Shown here: positions 56,061 through 64,000 of the stretch, piece after piece | Layout: each line of letters begins with the position of its first letter | How positions within the stretch are numbered: the stretch's first letter is position 1 | Origin: Wenzhouxiangella sp. 15190 | GTDB lineage: Bacteria; Pseudomonadota; Gammaproteobacteria; Xanthomonadales; Wenzhouxiangellaceae | Assembly: GCF_003417465.1 (NCBI RefSeq) | Contig: NZ_QVMV01000007.1 | Span: 124,001-188,000 of the forward strand | DNA: 64,000 nt | Direction: 5' to 3' | Notes under the pieces: generated by a model | Told to the model about the DNA's origin: nothing | Database searches by the model: none | The model's input: only the letters and a program-made list of their open reading frames with translations | Translations under genes and position numbers: made by a program

Positions 56061-57057
56061 AACGCTGGGGCAGGACCTTGTGTTCATTCAGGATATCGAC
56101 CAGTGCCCGGGTGAATCTCGCGCGGTCGCTCTGGTCGATGTGGGAGGTGTCCGGCAGTTCCAGGTTCGCCAGTTCCGGATGGTCTTGGAAGTGGATGGTG
56201 GTCGCGCTGGTCGCCTCGGCCAGCCGATCCCAGTAACGCTCGCGCGGATAGTTTTCCCGGTCGAGTTGCCAGTGCCTGTCGGCGGTGGGCATACGCAGGA
56301 AGACCACTCGGCCGCCGCGCTCCTGGATGGTCGATACGGCTTGCTCGATCCGCTCCAGGTCGCTCAACCAGCGCCCCGGCGAGGGCGGCGGATGCGCTTC
56401 GTAGTCGGCAGCCAGCGCTTGCGTGAAATGCTCGCGCAGTCCCGGCACGTCGGCCTGTTCGTAGTCGGCGGCGATGGTTCGGTCGGACTCCAGGGTCGTG
56501 TAACTCTTCGGTGGTGGCTGATTCTCGATCCAGCCTTCCAGCCGACGAACCAGGTTGAAGGGACTGCCGACGACGACCAGCCTTTGTTGCAGGAACGTGA
56601 GCAGGCGGCGTTCGATGCGCCGTTGCGGCCCGAAATCGCGGTGATAGTGACGCACCCAGGGCGAACTCATGTCGTGGTGCCAGTGGGCCAGGCCGCGCGC
56701 GTCGACGGCAACCATGAGCACACCGGCAAAATCCTCGTCCGCCGCCAGGTCCTCGAGCACCGCGACCGGGTAATGGCCGTTGATTGCCAGCAAGGTGGCT
56801 TCCCAATCCGGCAGGGTGTCTTCGAAGGCCCGGGTCGAGAAGGCCAGCTGGATGCGCGAGGCGCCGATAACGGTGAAATTGTGCGCCTGGTCGACGTTCA
56901 CCACCCGGTGGCGATGGGCCGCCCACAGGTCGCGGTCGTCGTAGAGTGCCGGCGTAAAGCCGCGCTCGCGCCAGAGCCATTCCCAGCCCCCCACAGCGGC
57001 GGCGGCGACCAGTCCGGCGATAACGATGACAGCGATGGCTTGCGCTTTACCAGTCAC
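56059..57057 (-). CDS. AlgX/SGNH-like O-acetyltransferase partner protein
   Basis: 332 residues from GTG 57057 (VTGKAQAIAVIVIAGLVAA). One N-terminal hydrophobic segment anchors or exports it. VIGASRIQLAF has the Gly-x-Ser of the SGNH first block, and DTSHIDQSDRARF has the Asp-His of the last block, so a hydrolase/acetyltransferase triad is likely. In AlgI/AlgX or DltB/DltD-type pairs such a protein transfers acetyl groups outside the membrane. The MBOAT gene is directly upstream. The reading frame extends to 57210, through the palindromic element, but the chosen start gives a clean signal anchor. Family placement is moderate. Confidence 0.72.
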   Translation of the reverse strand: MTGKAQAIAVIVIAGLVAAAAVGGWEWLWRERGFTPALYDDRDLWAAHRHRVVNVDQAHNFTVIGASRIQLAFSTRAFEDTLPDWEATLLAINGHYPVAVLEDLAADEDFAGVLMVAVDARGLAHWHHDMSSPWVRHYHRDFGPQRRIERRLLTFLQQRLVVVGSPFNLVRRLEGWIENQPPPKSYTTLESDRTIAADYEQADVPGLREHFTQALAADYEAHPPPSPGRWLSDLERIEQAVSTIQERGGRVVFLRMPTADRHWQLDRENYPRERYWDRLAEATSATTIHFQDHPELANLELPDTSHIDQSDRARFTRALVDILNEHKVLPQR

Positions 57058-57066
57058 GGACAGAAA

Positions 57067-57272
57067 GAGCCTCTGCAAAACGTAGCGAGCGATCGTCTGA
57101 TGGTGGCCGCCGGAGCGGAGAAACCGCAGTGTATATGCAAATACATGAGGATTTTGAGCACGCGCTTTACGTCGTTCCGCTCTGGCTTCTTTCCTTCGGA
57201 AAGCCGCCAAAGCTACTCTGCCTACGCTGCCGGACGCCGTCAGGCGGTCGCGCAGTAGTTTTGCAGAGGCTC
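57067..57272. mobile_element. 206-bp palindromic element with terminal inverted repeats, between the MBOAT and AlgX-like genes
   Basis: Arms 57067-57081 and 57258-57272 (GAGCCTCTGCAAAAC and its complement) match perfectly over 15 bases. They continue for 21 more with 14 matches plus several G-T pairs. Inside, 57108-57118 pairs with 57175-57186, and 57184-57205 holds a smaller stem (TTTCC/GGAAA, loop TTC). Layout recalls the elements at 32959 and 44258, but ends are unrelated in sequence. It lies between two genes of one operon and would be transcribed. Confidence 0.55.
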
Positions 57273-57278
57273 GTCAGG

Positions 57279-58691
57279 TCAGAACTGGAAGTAGATGAAC
57301 GCCCGGTTCTCACCGGGGCTCAGCAGCACGGCGGTCAGCAGCAGGCCGATCATTACGCCGCGTGCCGGCACGGCCAGGCGGGTGTAGACCCCTTCGATCT
57401 CGATTCGTCGTATGGCGACATGCCAGGCCAGTAGTCCGGCCATGGCGGCCAGGGCCAGCCAGCCGGCAGTGGTCATGGCCGATTCCGAGGCGGTCAGCAA
57501 TGCCCGGTAGAACGCGCCGGCCTGGGGCAGGTTTTCGGCGCGGAACAGCACCCAGGTCAGCGTGACGACGACAAAGGTGACAGCCATCCACACCGGCTGC
57601 ATCAGTCGGTTGCCCAGCCAGGTCAAGTGATTGCCAAGCGGCCGCAGGGCGTGTTCGATGACAAGCCACAGGCCGTGGGCCAGGCCCCAGAGCACGAAGG
57701 TCCAGGCCGCCCCGTGCCATAGCCCGCCCAGGCCCATGGCGACGATCAGATTGCCCAGCGTGCGGGCACGGCCGTGGTGGCTGCCACCGAGGCTGATGTA
57801 GAGATAGTCGCGGATCCAGGTCGACAGGGTGATGTGCCATCGACGCCAGAAGTCCGAGAAGCCGACCGCGGCGTAGGGGGCGTGGAAGTTCTTGGGCAGT
57901 ACGAAGCCGAACACCCGCGCCGCGCCGATGGCGCACAGCGAGTAGCCGGCGAAGTCGCAGTAAATCTGGCCGCTGAAGGCGGTGATGCTCGACCAGGCGG
58001 CCAGGGTGCCGATGCTGTCGGCCGCTGCAAACCCCGAGTCGACCACCGGTGCGAACAGGCTGTCGGCCAGCACCGTTTTCAGAAACAGGCCGGCTACCAT
58101 CAATGCCGTGCCGGTCTCCAGGTTCGCCGCTGTCATGTGACGCGGGCTGGCAAGCTGCCCGGCGAACTGCTCGTAGCGCACGATCGGCCCGGCCACCAGT
58201 TGCGGAAAAAAGCTCACGTACAGGGCGTAGTCGGCAAAGTCGTCGCCGGGCGTGATGCGTCGCCGGTAGACGTCGAAGGTGTAGGACAGGGTCTGGAAAG
58301 TGTAGAAGGAGATGCCGATCGGCAGCACGACATCGATCAGCGGTGCCTGGAACGCGGCGAGACCGAGCCAGCTTGCGAACTGGTTGTAGTTGGCGATGAA
58401 GAAGTCGGCGTACTTGAACCAGCTCAACAGGCCGAGGTTGACGACCACCGACAGCAGCAGCCAGGCCTTGCGGCGGTGTGGGTTCTCGCTGGCGTGAAGG
58501 CGCTTGGCCGCATTCCAGTCGACCACGGTGGAGACCACCAGCAGCCAGATGAAGACCGGGTTCCAGGCGGCATAGAAGAGGTAGCTGGCCGCAAGCAGTT
58601 CCAGCTTGCGTACCCGCCAGCCGCGCGACAGCCCGACCAGGCCCCACAGCGCGACGATGAACAGCGCGAAGGTCAGTGAATCGAAAGTCAT
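57279..58691 (-). CDS. MBOAT-family membrane O-acyltransferase (AlgI-like)
   Basis: 470 residues with about 11 hydrophobic segments. The MBOAT core is visible: FFPQLVAGPIVRYEQF, DFAGYSLCAIGAARVFG, NFHAPYAAVGFSDFWRRWH, DYLYISLGGS and the invariant His in GGLWHGAAWTF (about residue 325). It moves an acyl group, usually acetyl, across the membrane for attachment to a polysaccharide or similar acceptor. It overlaps the methyltransferase gene by four bases upstream. An AlgX-like gene follows after the palindromic element. Together they form an O-acetylation pair. Confidence 0.93.
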   Translation of the reverse strand: MTFDSLTFALFIVALWGLVGLSRGWRVRKLELLAASYLFYAAWNPVFIWLLVVSTVVDWNAAKRLHASENPHRRKAWLLLSVVVNLGLLSWFKYADFFIANYNQFASWLGLAAFQAPLIDVVLPIGISFYTFQTLSYTFDVYRRRITPGDDFADYALYVSFFPQLVAGPIVRYEQFAGQLASPRHMTAANLETGTALMVAGLFLKTVLADSLFAPVVDSGFAAADSIGTLAAWSSITAFSGQIYCDFAGYSLCAIGAARVFGFVLPKNFHAPYAAVGFSDFWRRWHITLSTWIRDYLYISLGGSHHGRARTLGNLIVAMGLGGLWHGAAWTFVLWGLAHGLWLVIEHALRPLGNHLTWLGNRLMQPVWMAVTFVVVTLTWVLFRAENLPQAGAFYRALLTASESAMTTAGWLALAAMAGLLAWHVAIRRIEIEGVYTRLAVPARGVMIGLLLTAVLLSPGENRAFIYFQF

Positions 58692-59842
58692 CGACGATGA
58701 AGTCGGCCGGCATAGATCAGGGCGCGCTCACCGTCTTCGGCCACGGCGCTCAGCGACAGCCACGGGGCCGGTGATTGCGGCAACGGAAGGGTGCAGGAGA
58801 ACCCGCTGTCAGCCAGGCCGGGCCGGCCGAGGACTTCGGCCACCTTTGGCTGCGGCTCGCCGACGGATTGGCGGTGCACCCGATCGTCGAGACCAATCTC
58901 GACGCAGTCGAAGGGCGCGGCATCCAGCGAGCCGGCCCAGCCGGCCAGCCACAGCGTGCCGGCCTCGTCGTCGATGTGCAGTTCATCCAGCCAGCCGCGG
59001 GTGCCGTAGCGAAAGCCGTCGAGTACGGAAAGATCGCGGTGGTCCTTTGCGACGACGTAGACATCCTGCTCGTGGGCGAGCAGACGCGGCAGGCGCTTTA
59101 TGGCGGTATCGGTGCCGAGGCGGGTGCGGATTGCGCGCTCGACGTAAGCCTGGCTGACGAAGGTCGTGCCGTAAATGGCCGGATCGAGGTCGGCGTTCTC
59201 GCTGCCGGCGATGTAGAGCACGCCATCGTCGGATACCGACATGTCGGCTGGCAGCGTCGCCTCGTCGTGCACGCTGAAGCACAGCACGCCGTTGGCGTCC
59301 AGCAAGTCGCCCAGTTGTTGCAGCCATCGGCCGAACAGCTCGTCGGGCAGATGGGAGAACAGGGAGGCGGCCCAGACCATGTCGAATCGCCGGCCGGGAT
59401 CGAAATCTTCCGGGACGGCGCTCGAGGCCAGGGCGTGGATGCCGTAACGCTGCCGCACCCACTCGACGGCATCGTGCTGGATTTCGGCGGCATGGATGGA
59501 TTCGTGGGGAAGGCGATGCACCAGGAAGCGCAGCAGGCGGCCGTAGCCGCAGGCGAAGTCCAGGAACTCGATCCGGTCGGGTTGGATGAAGAGCCGCTCC
59601 ATGAGTTGTCGCACGACCCGGTACTGCTGCAGGGCCACGGCGAAGTACTGGCTGACGGCGAGGTTGGCGTCACCGTGCGTCTTCAGGGAGTGGGCCAGCA
59701 TCTGGCATTCGGGATGAACGAGGGTATCGAGTCCGTCTGCCTGCAATTCCGGGCATTGGGCGGCCAGGGTCCCGGCCAGGCGTTCGTCGCGCTGGGCCCG
59801 GCGGGCGGCTTCGATCAGTTCGGGCGAAAGAGATTGGGACAT
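58688..59842 (-). CDS. SAM-dependent methyltransferase (class I fold)
   Basis: 384 residues from ATG 59842 (MSQSLSPELIEAARRAQ). The Rossmann core starts near residue 90 with EFLDFACGYGRLLRFLVHRL (SAM-binding motif I), AAEIQHDAVEWVRQRYG (motif II region) and FDMVWAASLFSHLPDELF (motif IV). A C-terminal beta-rich domain of about 110 residues follows, possibly substrate-binding. The stop overlaps the MBOAT start (ATGA). Its position in an acyltransferase operon suggests methylation of a glycan or lipid; the acceptor is unknown. Confidence 0.85.
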   Translation of the reverse strand: MSQSLSPELIEAARRAQRDERLAGTLAAQCPELQADGLDTLVHPECQMLAHSLKTHGDANLAVSQYFAVALQQYRVVRQLMERLFIQPDRIEFLDFACGYGRLLRFLVHRLPHESIHAAEIQHDAVEWVRQRYGIHALASSAVPEDFDPGRRFDMVWAASLFSHLPDELFGRWLQQLGDLLDANGVLCFSVHDEATLPADMSVSDDGVLYIAGSENADLDPAIYGTTFVSQAYVERAIRTRLGTDTAIKRLPRLLAHEQDVYVVAKDHRDLSVLDGFRYGTRGWLDELHIDDEAGTLWLAGWAGSLDAAPFDCVEIGLDDRVHRQSVGEPQPKVAEVLGRPGLADSGFSCTLPLPQSPAPWLSLSAVAEDGERALIYAGRLHRR

Positions 59843-59893
59843 GGCCGGGAAGTGTCTGCGGCGCGTCGGACTGACGCGGAATGCTATCACCGA

Positions 59894-60751
59894 TCAGTGC
59901 CGGAAGAGTCCTTCGACGCCGCGCCATAGAAGCCATTGTCCGGGATCGTGCTTCATGGCCTGTTCCATGTACTCCATGACCTGTTCCTGAACCGGGCGAT
60001 GGGGATCCAGTCGGGTGATGGCCAGTTCGCTTTCCCCCGTGTCCGGGTTGACGGTGACGACGAAGAAGGCCACGGGGGTTCCGGTCTGGCCGAAGCGCCT
60101 GGCCCCGCCGGATCGCAGCGGTATTTCAGCTTGACCGACGCGCATGCACCAGTCGCCTGGTTCCTGTGTGGGCGTGTCGAAAAGCAGCACCGGCGTCGAG
60201 CGGTCCTCGTGGAGCGCCTGACTGATTCGCTGGCTGGCGCCGCCGGTGGTGATCGGCCCATTCGGGCACAGTTGTTTGATCAGGCGGGTCCGCAATCGGT
60301 ACCAGGCCCGTTTCACCGGCCGGCCGGGCAGATCGTTCCGCGCCACGGGCCGGAAGACGAAACGCGGCCGTAGTCCGCAATGGCGCAGATGCCAGAGCGC
60401 AATGATCCCGGTGCCGTAATGCATTCCCGCTGCGATGAAACCGGGCTCTTGAGGCCAGTGCCCGTTGACCGTCAGGCGGGGACGCAATCCGAAGATGAGG
60501 CGCCAGGCTTGTGCCGCTTCCACGAGGGTGGTCCAGGCCCACCGCCGACGCAGGTCGGAAACCTCTCCGAAACAGGCGTTTTCGCTCGGCTCGATCGCTT
60601 GGGCACTGTCGGGAAACAGCCACGCCAGGCCGGCTGCTTGCCATAGCAAACGGTTCATCCATCGTTGCGGCAGGAGCGCTGCCAGCCCCGGCAGAACGAA
60701 ATCGCTCAGCAGGTCCGCGAACTGGTGATGCAGCCAGGTCAATGCCCGCAC
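59894..60751 (-). CDS. LpxL/HtrB-like acyltransferase with altered catalytic motif
   Basis: 285 residues from GTG 60751, one base after the prmA stop. It shows the overall plan of lipid A-type late acyltransferases: N-terminal hydrophobic patch, AAGMHYGTGIIALWHLR, RFVFRPVARNDLP, NGPITTGGASQRISQAL and VLLFDTPTQEPGDW. In the family the catalytic motif is HxxxxD/E; here HYGTGI lacks the acidic residue at that distance, so the enzyme may be altered in mechanism or not acylate by the usual route. It sits in the operon with MBOAT and AlgX-like genes. The family call is moderate. Confidence 0.7.
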   Translation of the reverse strand: MRALTWLHHQFADLLSDFVLPGLAALLPQRWMNRLLWQAAGLAWLFPDSAQAIEPSENACFGEVSDLRRRWAWTTLVEAAQAWRLIFGLRPRLTVNGHWPQEPGFIAAGMHYGTGIIALWHLRHCGLRPRFVFRPVARNDLPGRPVKRAWYRLRTRLIKQLCPNGPITTGGASQRISQALHEDRSTPVLLFDTPTQEPGDWCMRVGQAEIPLRSGGARRFGQTGTPVAFFVVTVNPDTGESELAITRLDPHRPVQEQVMEYMEQAMKHDPGQWLLWRGVEGLFRH

Positions 60752-60752
60752 G

Positions 60753-61682
60753 CTATCGTTCCTCGCTCGCGCGGCGTGAAAAGACCAGTCTGACCCATTC
60801 GTCCCGTTCGCTGTAGTCGATCGGTTGGCCCAGATCGGCGTACGCTTCGATCACCGACTCGGCCTGTTCGGGCAGGATGCCGGAGAGCACCAGCGTGGCA
60901 CCGGGGCGCAGGCAGGCGGCCAGCTTTGGCGCCAGTTCGACCAGTGGCGCGGCGAGGATATTGGCCAGCACCAGATCGAAATGCTTTCGGTCCTCCGGTT
61001 GACGCTCGAAGGCTTCCGGCAGCAGGCATTCGATCTCGCCGTCGAGGCCGTTGCGGTGGGCATTTTCCTCCGTGGCCAGCAGGGCCTGCGCGTCGTGGTC
61101 GACCGCCACCAGCCGGCCGGCGCCCTTGAGGCCCGCGGCAATGGCGAGCACGCCCGAGCCACAGCCGAAATCGAGCACGTCCTTGCCGTCGATATTCATC
61201 GAATCGATCCACTCCAGGCAAAGAGCGGTGGTCGGGTGGGTGCCGGAACCGAAGGCCAGCCCGGGATCGAGCCTGATTACCAGCGGCCAGTCGGGGTCGG
61301 GCTCGAGATGGGACGGGCAGATCCACAGGTCGCTGCCGAAACGCATCGGTTCATAGCGATCCATCCAGGCCCGCTCCCAGTCCTGCTCGACGAGTTCGTT
61401 AAAGCGCAGGTTGCCCGTTGCTTCACCGAGCCCGGCCTCGGCCAGGGCGTCGCCGATGAGCGATCGGTCCACGTCGGCGTCGAACAGGCCCTCGACGATG
61501 GTCTGCGGCCACATCGGCGTGCTGCCGGGCTCGGGTTCGTGTACCGGCACGTCAGCGGCGTCGAGCAGGCTCACCGCATGGGCCCCGGCCTCCGACAGCG
61601 CGGCTTCGGCCTCGTCGACGCTCGGCTCGTCGACGGTCACGCGTACCTGTAGCCAGCGCGGGGAATCGGATGGTTCGTTCAT
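60753..61682 (-). CDS. prmA: Ribosomal protein L11 methyltransferase
   Basis: 309 residues from ATG 61682 (MNEPSDSPRWLQVRV). The N-terminal L11-binding domain (to about residue 95) is followed by RLDPGLAFGSGTHPTTALCL, DVLDFGCGSGVLAIAAGLKG (SAM motif I), VAVDHDAQAL and LVLANILAAPL. It trimethylates L11 on several amino groups in the cytoplasm. Length is standard. The start overlaps rsmE by four bases (ATGA), a common rRNA/ribosome-modification pair. Confidence 0.95.
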   Translation of the reverse strand: MNEPSDSPRWLQVRVTVDEPSVDEAEAALSEAGAHAVSLLDAADVPVHEPEPGSTPMWPQTIVEGLFDADVDRSLIGDALAEAGLGEATGNLRFNELVEQDWERAWMDRYEPMRFGSDLWICPSHLEPDPDWPLVIRLDPGLAFGSGTHPTTALCLEWIDSMNIDGKDVLDFGCGSGVLAIAAGLKGAGRLVAVDHDAQALLATEENAHRNGLDGEIECLLPEAFERQPEDRKHFDLVLANILAAPLVELAPKLAACLRPGATLVLSGILPEQAESVIEAYADLGQPIDYSERDEWVRLVFSRRASEER

Positions 61683-62410
61683 CGCCAGTCTCCAAGGACG
61701 GTCTGCAGGGCGGCGATCGCTGCCGGCCCCGCGGTTTCGGTTCGCAATACCCGCGGGCCCAGGCGGGTACCGGTGCTGCCCTGTCGTTCGAGCCAGCTCA
61801 TTTCCTGTTCGGTCAGGCCACCTTCCGGCCCGATTACCAGTATGAAGCCGTCTTGATCGGGCGGCTCGATGCGGCTCAGGGCGGTTTCGGCCAGCGGGTC
61901 GAGATGCAGTCGTCGGCCCGGCGGCCAGTTCAATTCTGTAAGTTTGACGGGCGCTTCGATCGGGGGTACGCGGACTCGCCCGCTTTGTTCGCAGGCGGCG
62001 ACGGCCACCTGTTGCCAGTGACGCTGACGCTTGTCGGCGCGCTTGCCTTCCAGCCGCACCTCGGTGCGTTCCGTATACACCGGCCGGATTCCCGTCACGC
62101 CCAGCTCGCAGGCTTTCCGGATGCACCAGTCCATGCGGTCACCACGCGCGACGGCCTGTACCAGGTCGATCGACAGGGGCGATTCGACGTCGACTTCGAT
62201 GCGGCGTTCGATCGCCACGCTGCAGTGATCACCCGGCCCGGTGGCGGTGATTGTGCCGAAGTATTCATGACCGTCACCGTTGAAAAGGACCAGCGGGTAT
62301 CCTTTTCGCTGCCGCAGCACCCGGACCAGGTGCCGCGAAGGCCCGGGCTCGAGCTCGACCGTTCGCTCCGTCTCGAGCGCCTGTTCGGTGTAAATACGGA
62401 TCCTGCGCAT
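61679..62410 (-). CDS. rsmE: 16S rRNA (uracil-1498-N3)-methyltransferase
   Basis: 243 residues. SPOUT fold with an N-terminal PUA-like domain (RRIRIYTEQAL; SRHLVRVLRQRKGYPLVLFNGDG). The SAM knot motifs appear as ILVIGPEGGLTEQEMSWL and RLGPRVLRTETAGPAAI, which are RsmE signatures. It modifies U1498 in helix 44. The PUA region, length and order leave little doubt. It is first in the minus-strand operon running to 56 kb. Confidence 0.95.
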   Translation of the reverse strand: MRRIRIYTEQALETERTVELEPGPSRHLVRVLRQRKGYPLVLFNGDGHEYFGTITATGPGDHCSVAIERRIEVDVESPLSIDLVQAVARGDRMDWCIRKACELGVTGIRPVYTERTEVRLEGKRADKRQRHWQQVAVAACEQSGRVRVPPIEAPVKLTELNWPPGRRLHLDPLAETALSRIEPPDQDGFILVIGPEGGLTEQEMSWLERQGSTGTRLGPRVLRTETAGPAAIAALQTVLGDWR

Positions 62411-62489
62411 CAGCTTCTACTCATCTTGCCGGCAAATCGTTTGCGCGTATGATGGGGCCCCAACTGGCAGCAACAGCCCCGAAACAACC

Positions 62490-62927
62490 ATGAACACCAT
62501 CAGCAAGCGCGCTCACAGCGGTTTTTCCCTGATCGAAATTCTCGTCGTGGTCGTCATTATCGGCATTCTGGCCGCGGTCGTGGTGCCGCGCGTCATGGAC
62601 GAGCCCGAGCGGGCCCGCGTGACCAAGGCCCGGCAGGACGTACAGGCCCTGGTCACGGCGCTCAATATGTACAAGCTCGACAACTTCAATTATCCGTCGA
62701 CCGAGCAGGGCCTCGAGGCCCTGGTTCGTCCACCTTCGGGACAGCCTCCGGCGCCCAACTGGAAAGAGGGCGGCTATATTGACAACTTGCCCACCGATCC
62801 CTGGGGCAACGAGTATCAGTACCTCAACCCGGGTGTTCACGGCGAGATCGACGTGTGGTCGTTCGGGGCCAACGGTACGTCCGGCGGTGAGGGCAATAAT
62901 GCAGAGATCGGCAACTGGCAGGACTAG
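62490..62927 (+). CDS. gspG: Type II secretion major pseudopilin
   Basis: 145 residues. A class-III (prepilin) signal with cleavage after Gly in HSGFSLIEILVVVVII (Phe N-methylated, Glu at +5), one hydrophobic helix, and YPSTEQGLEALVRPPSG and DPWGNEYQYLNPGVHGEIDVWS, the loops typical of GspG, with Ca2+-binding residues at the C-terminus (FGANGTSGGEGNN). It builds the pseudopilus that pushes folded proteins through the outer membrane. It starts the gspGHIJ run; the palindrome-free gap upstream is 79 bases. Confidence 0.96.
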   Translation: MNTISKRAHSGFSLIEILVVVVIIGILAAVVVPRVMDEPERARVTKARQDVQALVTALNMYKLDNFNYPSTEQGLEALVRPPSGQPPAPNWKEGGYIDNLPTDPWGNEYQYLNPGVHGEIDVWSFGANGTSGGEGNNAEIGNWQD

Positions 62928-63399
62928 TGGGTTCACCCTGATCGAGGTGCTGGTGGTGGTGACCATTGCCGCCATTGTGGCCTCGCTGGTGATTCTTCGG
63001 CTGGGAACCTGGCGTTCGGGCGCCGAGCCGGTCGAGCAGCTCGATCGCCTGGCCGCATTGATCGACTACCAGTGCGAGCAGGCGCTGTTTCAGTCGAAGC
63101 CGCGCGGCGTTCGTCTGACTTCAGAAGGCTATGATTTCTGGCAGTCCACCGGCTCCGGCTGGGCGCCGTTGCCGGATGATGAGGTCGCCCGACCGCGCGC
63201 CTGGCAGGGCTCGGTCGATCTCGACCTGGTCGTCGAGGACCGAGCCGTGGCGCTGGAAGCCGAACCGGACGCGCCGCAGCTGGTTTGCCAGCCGTTGGGC
63301 GAGATGACCGATTTCAATCTCGAACTTCGCCTGGCCGGCCAAACCGCGGCACTGACCGGCGATCCCGCCGGTCAGCTGGCGCTGGAGAACCGGCAATGA
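62899..63399 (+). CDS. gspH: Type II secretion minor pseudopilin H
   Basis: 166 residues from ATG 62899 (MQRSATGRTSGFTLIEVLVVV), overlapping gspG by 29 bases. Prepilin site after Gly in TSGFTLIE, with Glu at +5. The C-terminal beta domain (SKPRGVRLTSEGYDFWQSTGSGW) fits GspH. It is part of the pseudopilus tip region. The frame stays open to 62779, but the earlier part is shadow of gspG. Confidence 0.9.
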   Translation: MQRSATGRTSGFTLIEVLVVVTIAAIVASLVILRLGTWRSGAEPVEQLDRLAALIDYQCEQALFQSKPRGVRLTSEGYDFWQSTGSGWAPLPDDEVARPRAWQGSVDLDLVVEDRAVALEAEPDAPQLVCQPLGEMTDFNLELRLAGQTAALTGDPAGQLALENRQ

Positions 63400-63755
63400 G
63401 GCGATCGGCCGGCTTTACGCTGCTGGAAGTGCTCGTTGCCCTGGTCGTGGTGGCGGTGGCGGTGGCCGCGCTGGGTCGGGCCGGCAGCCAGGTGCTCGAC
63501 AGCCAGGGTGAGCTGGAAGAGCGGACCTGGGCGCTGTGGGTGGCCGACAATGCCCTGGCCGAACTGCAACTCGAGGCCGGTGTCTCGACCGGACAGCGAC
63601 AGGGCAGTACGGACATGGGCGAACGCACCTGGTACTGGGAGATGCTGATTCAGCCCGCACCCGGCGGTGAATTGCTGCGCGTCGACGTCGCGGTCTACGA
63701 CGCGCCGCAACGCAGTTCGCCGGTGGTCATGCATACCGGGTTCCTGGCGCCATGA
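63396..63755 (+). CDS. gspI: Type II secretion minor pseudopilin I
   Basis: 119 residues from ATG 63396, overlapping gspH's TGA. Prepilin site in RRSAGFTLLEVLVALVVVAV; WVADNALAELQLE is the usual GspI helix. GspI forms the tip trimer with GspJ and GspK. The stop overlaps gspJ by four bases. Confidence 0.92.
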   Translation: MRRSAGFTLLEVLVALVVVAVAVAALGRAGSQVLDSQGELEERTWALWVADNALAELQLEAGVSTGQRQGSTDMGERTWYWEMLIQPAPGGELLRVDVAVYDAPQRSSPVVMHTGFLAP

Positions 63756-64000
63756 ACGGGCGAGTTCGTGGCTACACCCTGGTGGAGGTTCTGGTGGCCG
63801 TGGTGGTCTTCGGTATCCTGTCGGCCAGCGCCTATGTCGCATTGGACGCACTCAGCCGTGCCGCCAGCGGCCATCGCGACCGCAGCGAGGATTTCGGCGC
63901 ACTGCAGGTCGCCGTCGCCCGGCTGGATGCCGACCTGCGCCAGCTGGCCGCAAGGCCGGTAGCCGCGGCCGCCGGCCGTACCGAGCCCGCGCTGTCCGGG
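63752..64000 (+). CDS. gspJ: Type II secretion minor pseudopilin J, cut by window edge
   Basis: 83 codons are visible. Prepilin site after Gly in RVRGYTLVEVLVAVVVF, with Glu at +5; ARLDADLRQLAARPV follows as in GspJ. The gene starts at ATG 63752, overlapping gspI, and continues beyond the window. It is a tip pseudopilin. Confidence 0.88.
   Translation, partial: MNGRVRGYTLVEVLVAVVVFGILSASAYVALDALSRAASGHRDRSEDFGALQVAVARLDADLRQLAARPVAAAAGRTEPALSG

Overview
This 64 kb window is a GC-rich, densely coding bacterial chromosome segment. It most likely comes from a gammaproteobacterium of the Xanthomonadales/Lysobacterales, possibly the Wenzhouxiangella neighbourhood. The grounds are a fused aspartate kinase-diaminopimelate decarboxylase (a xanthomonad hallmark), a Clp/Vfr-type CRP, a three-domain CGFS glutaredoxin, and an IPTL-type sorting tail. 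An NhaC antiporter, a K+-dependent pyrophosphatase and acidic proteins suggest a salt-adapted organism. The genus is inference. No rRNA, tRNA, CRISPR array, phage or transposase gene was seen; the content is mostly housekeeping with short operons.

Layout. 1-2.6 kb: start of an RND-efflux adaptor behind a TetR repressor with two operator-like palindromes, then an oxygenase and the stress kinase SrkA. 2.7-11.2 kb: a predicted envelope protein, glutamate synthase (gltB-gltD, minus strand) and the glutaredoxin fusion. 11.2-18.3 kb: two secreted proteins, exonuclease III and a PAS-GGDEF-EAL regulator. 18.3-24.7 kb: a minus-strand run of M16 peptidase, DUF374 acyltransferase, sulfotransferase, glycosyltransferase and deacetylase that looks like a route to a sulfated envelope glycoconjugate. 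24.8-31 kb: exported MsrA/MsrB, ParE, an orphan Nmad3-like protein, and NhaC with a coupled 79-residue protein. 31-41 kb: exported amidohydrolase and DUF5694 proteins, a MITE-like element, an SDR, a radical SAM protein, a Lon-like protease with a Usp protein, and LysC-LysA. 41-52 kb: PP2C-FHA phospho-signalling pair, CRP, SpeD, a second palindromic element, a YhaN/YhaO-like pair, ABC-F and a YgjP-like peptidase. 52-56 kb: membrane pyrophosphatase, an ACT protein with a long Pro-Glu tail, and soluble pyrophosphatase. 56-62.4 kb: RsmE-PrmA followed by an acyltransferase, methyltransferase, MBOAT and AlgX-like set, probably O-acylating a surface polymer. 62.5-64 kb: type II secretion pseudopilins gspG-H-I-J, the last cut by the window edge.

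The most unusual signals are non-coding. Three intergenic elements (32959-33238, 44258-44471, 57067-57272) have long terminal inverted repeats enclosing further hairpins; two of them fold on paper as three-way junctions. The first is flanked by TA and sits exactly in a stop codon. Four other intergenic stretches are built from short tandem units in inverted orientation. The most distinctive protein signals are the ACT-(Pro-Glu)n protein between two pyrophosphatases, the Nmad3 orphan beside parE, and the FHA protein with a GarA-like Thr motif.
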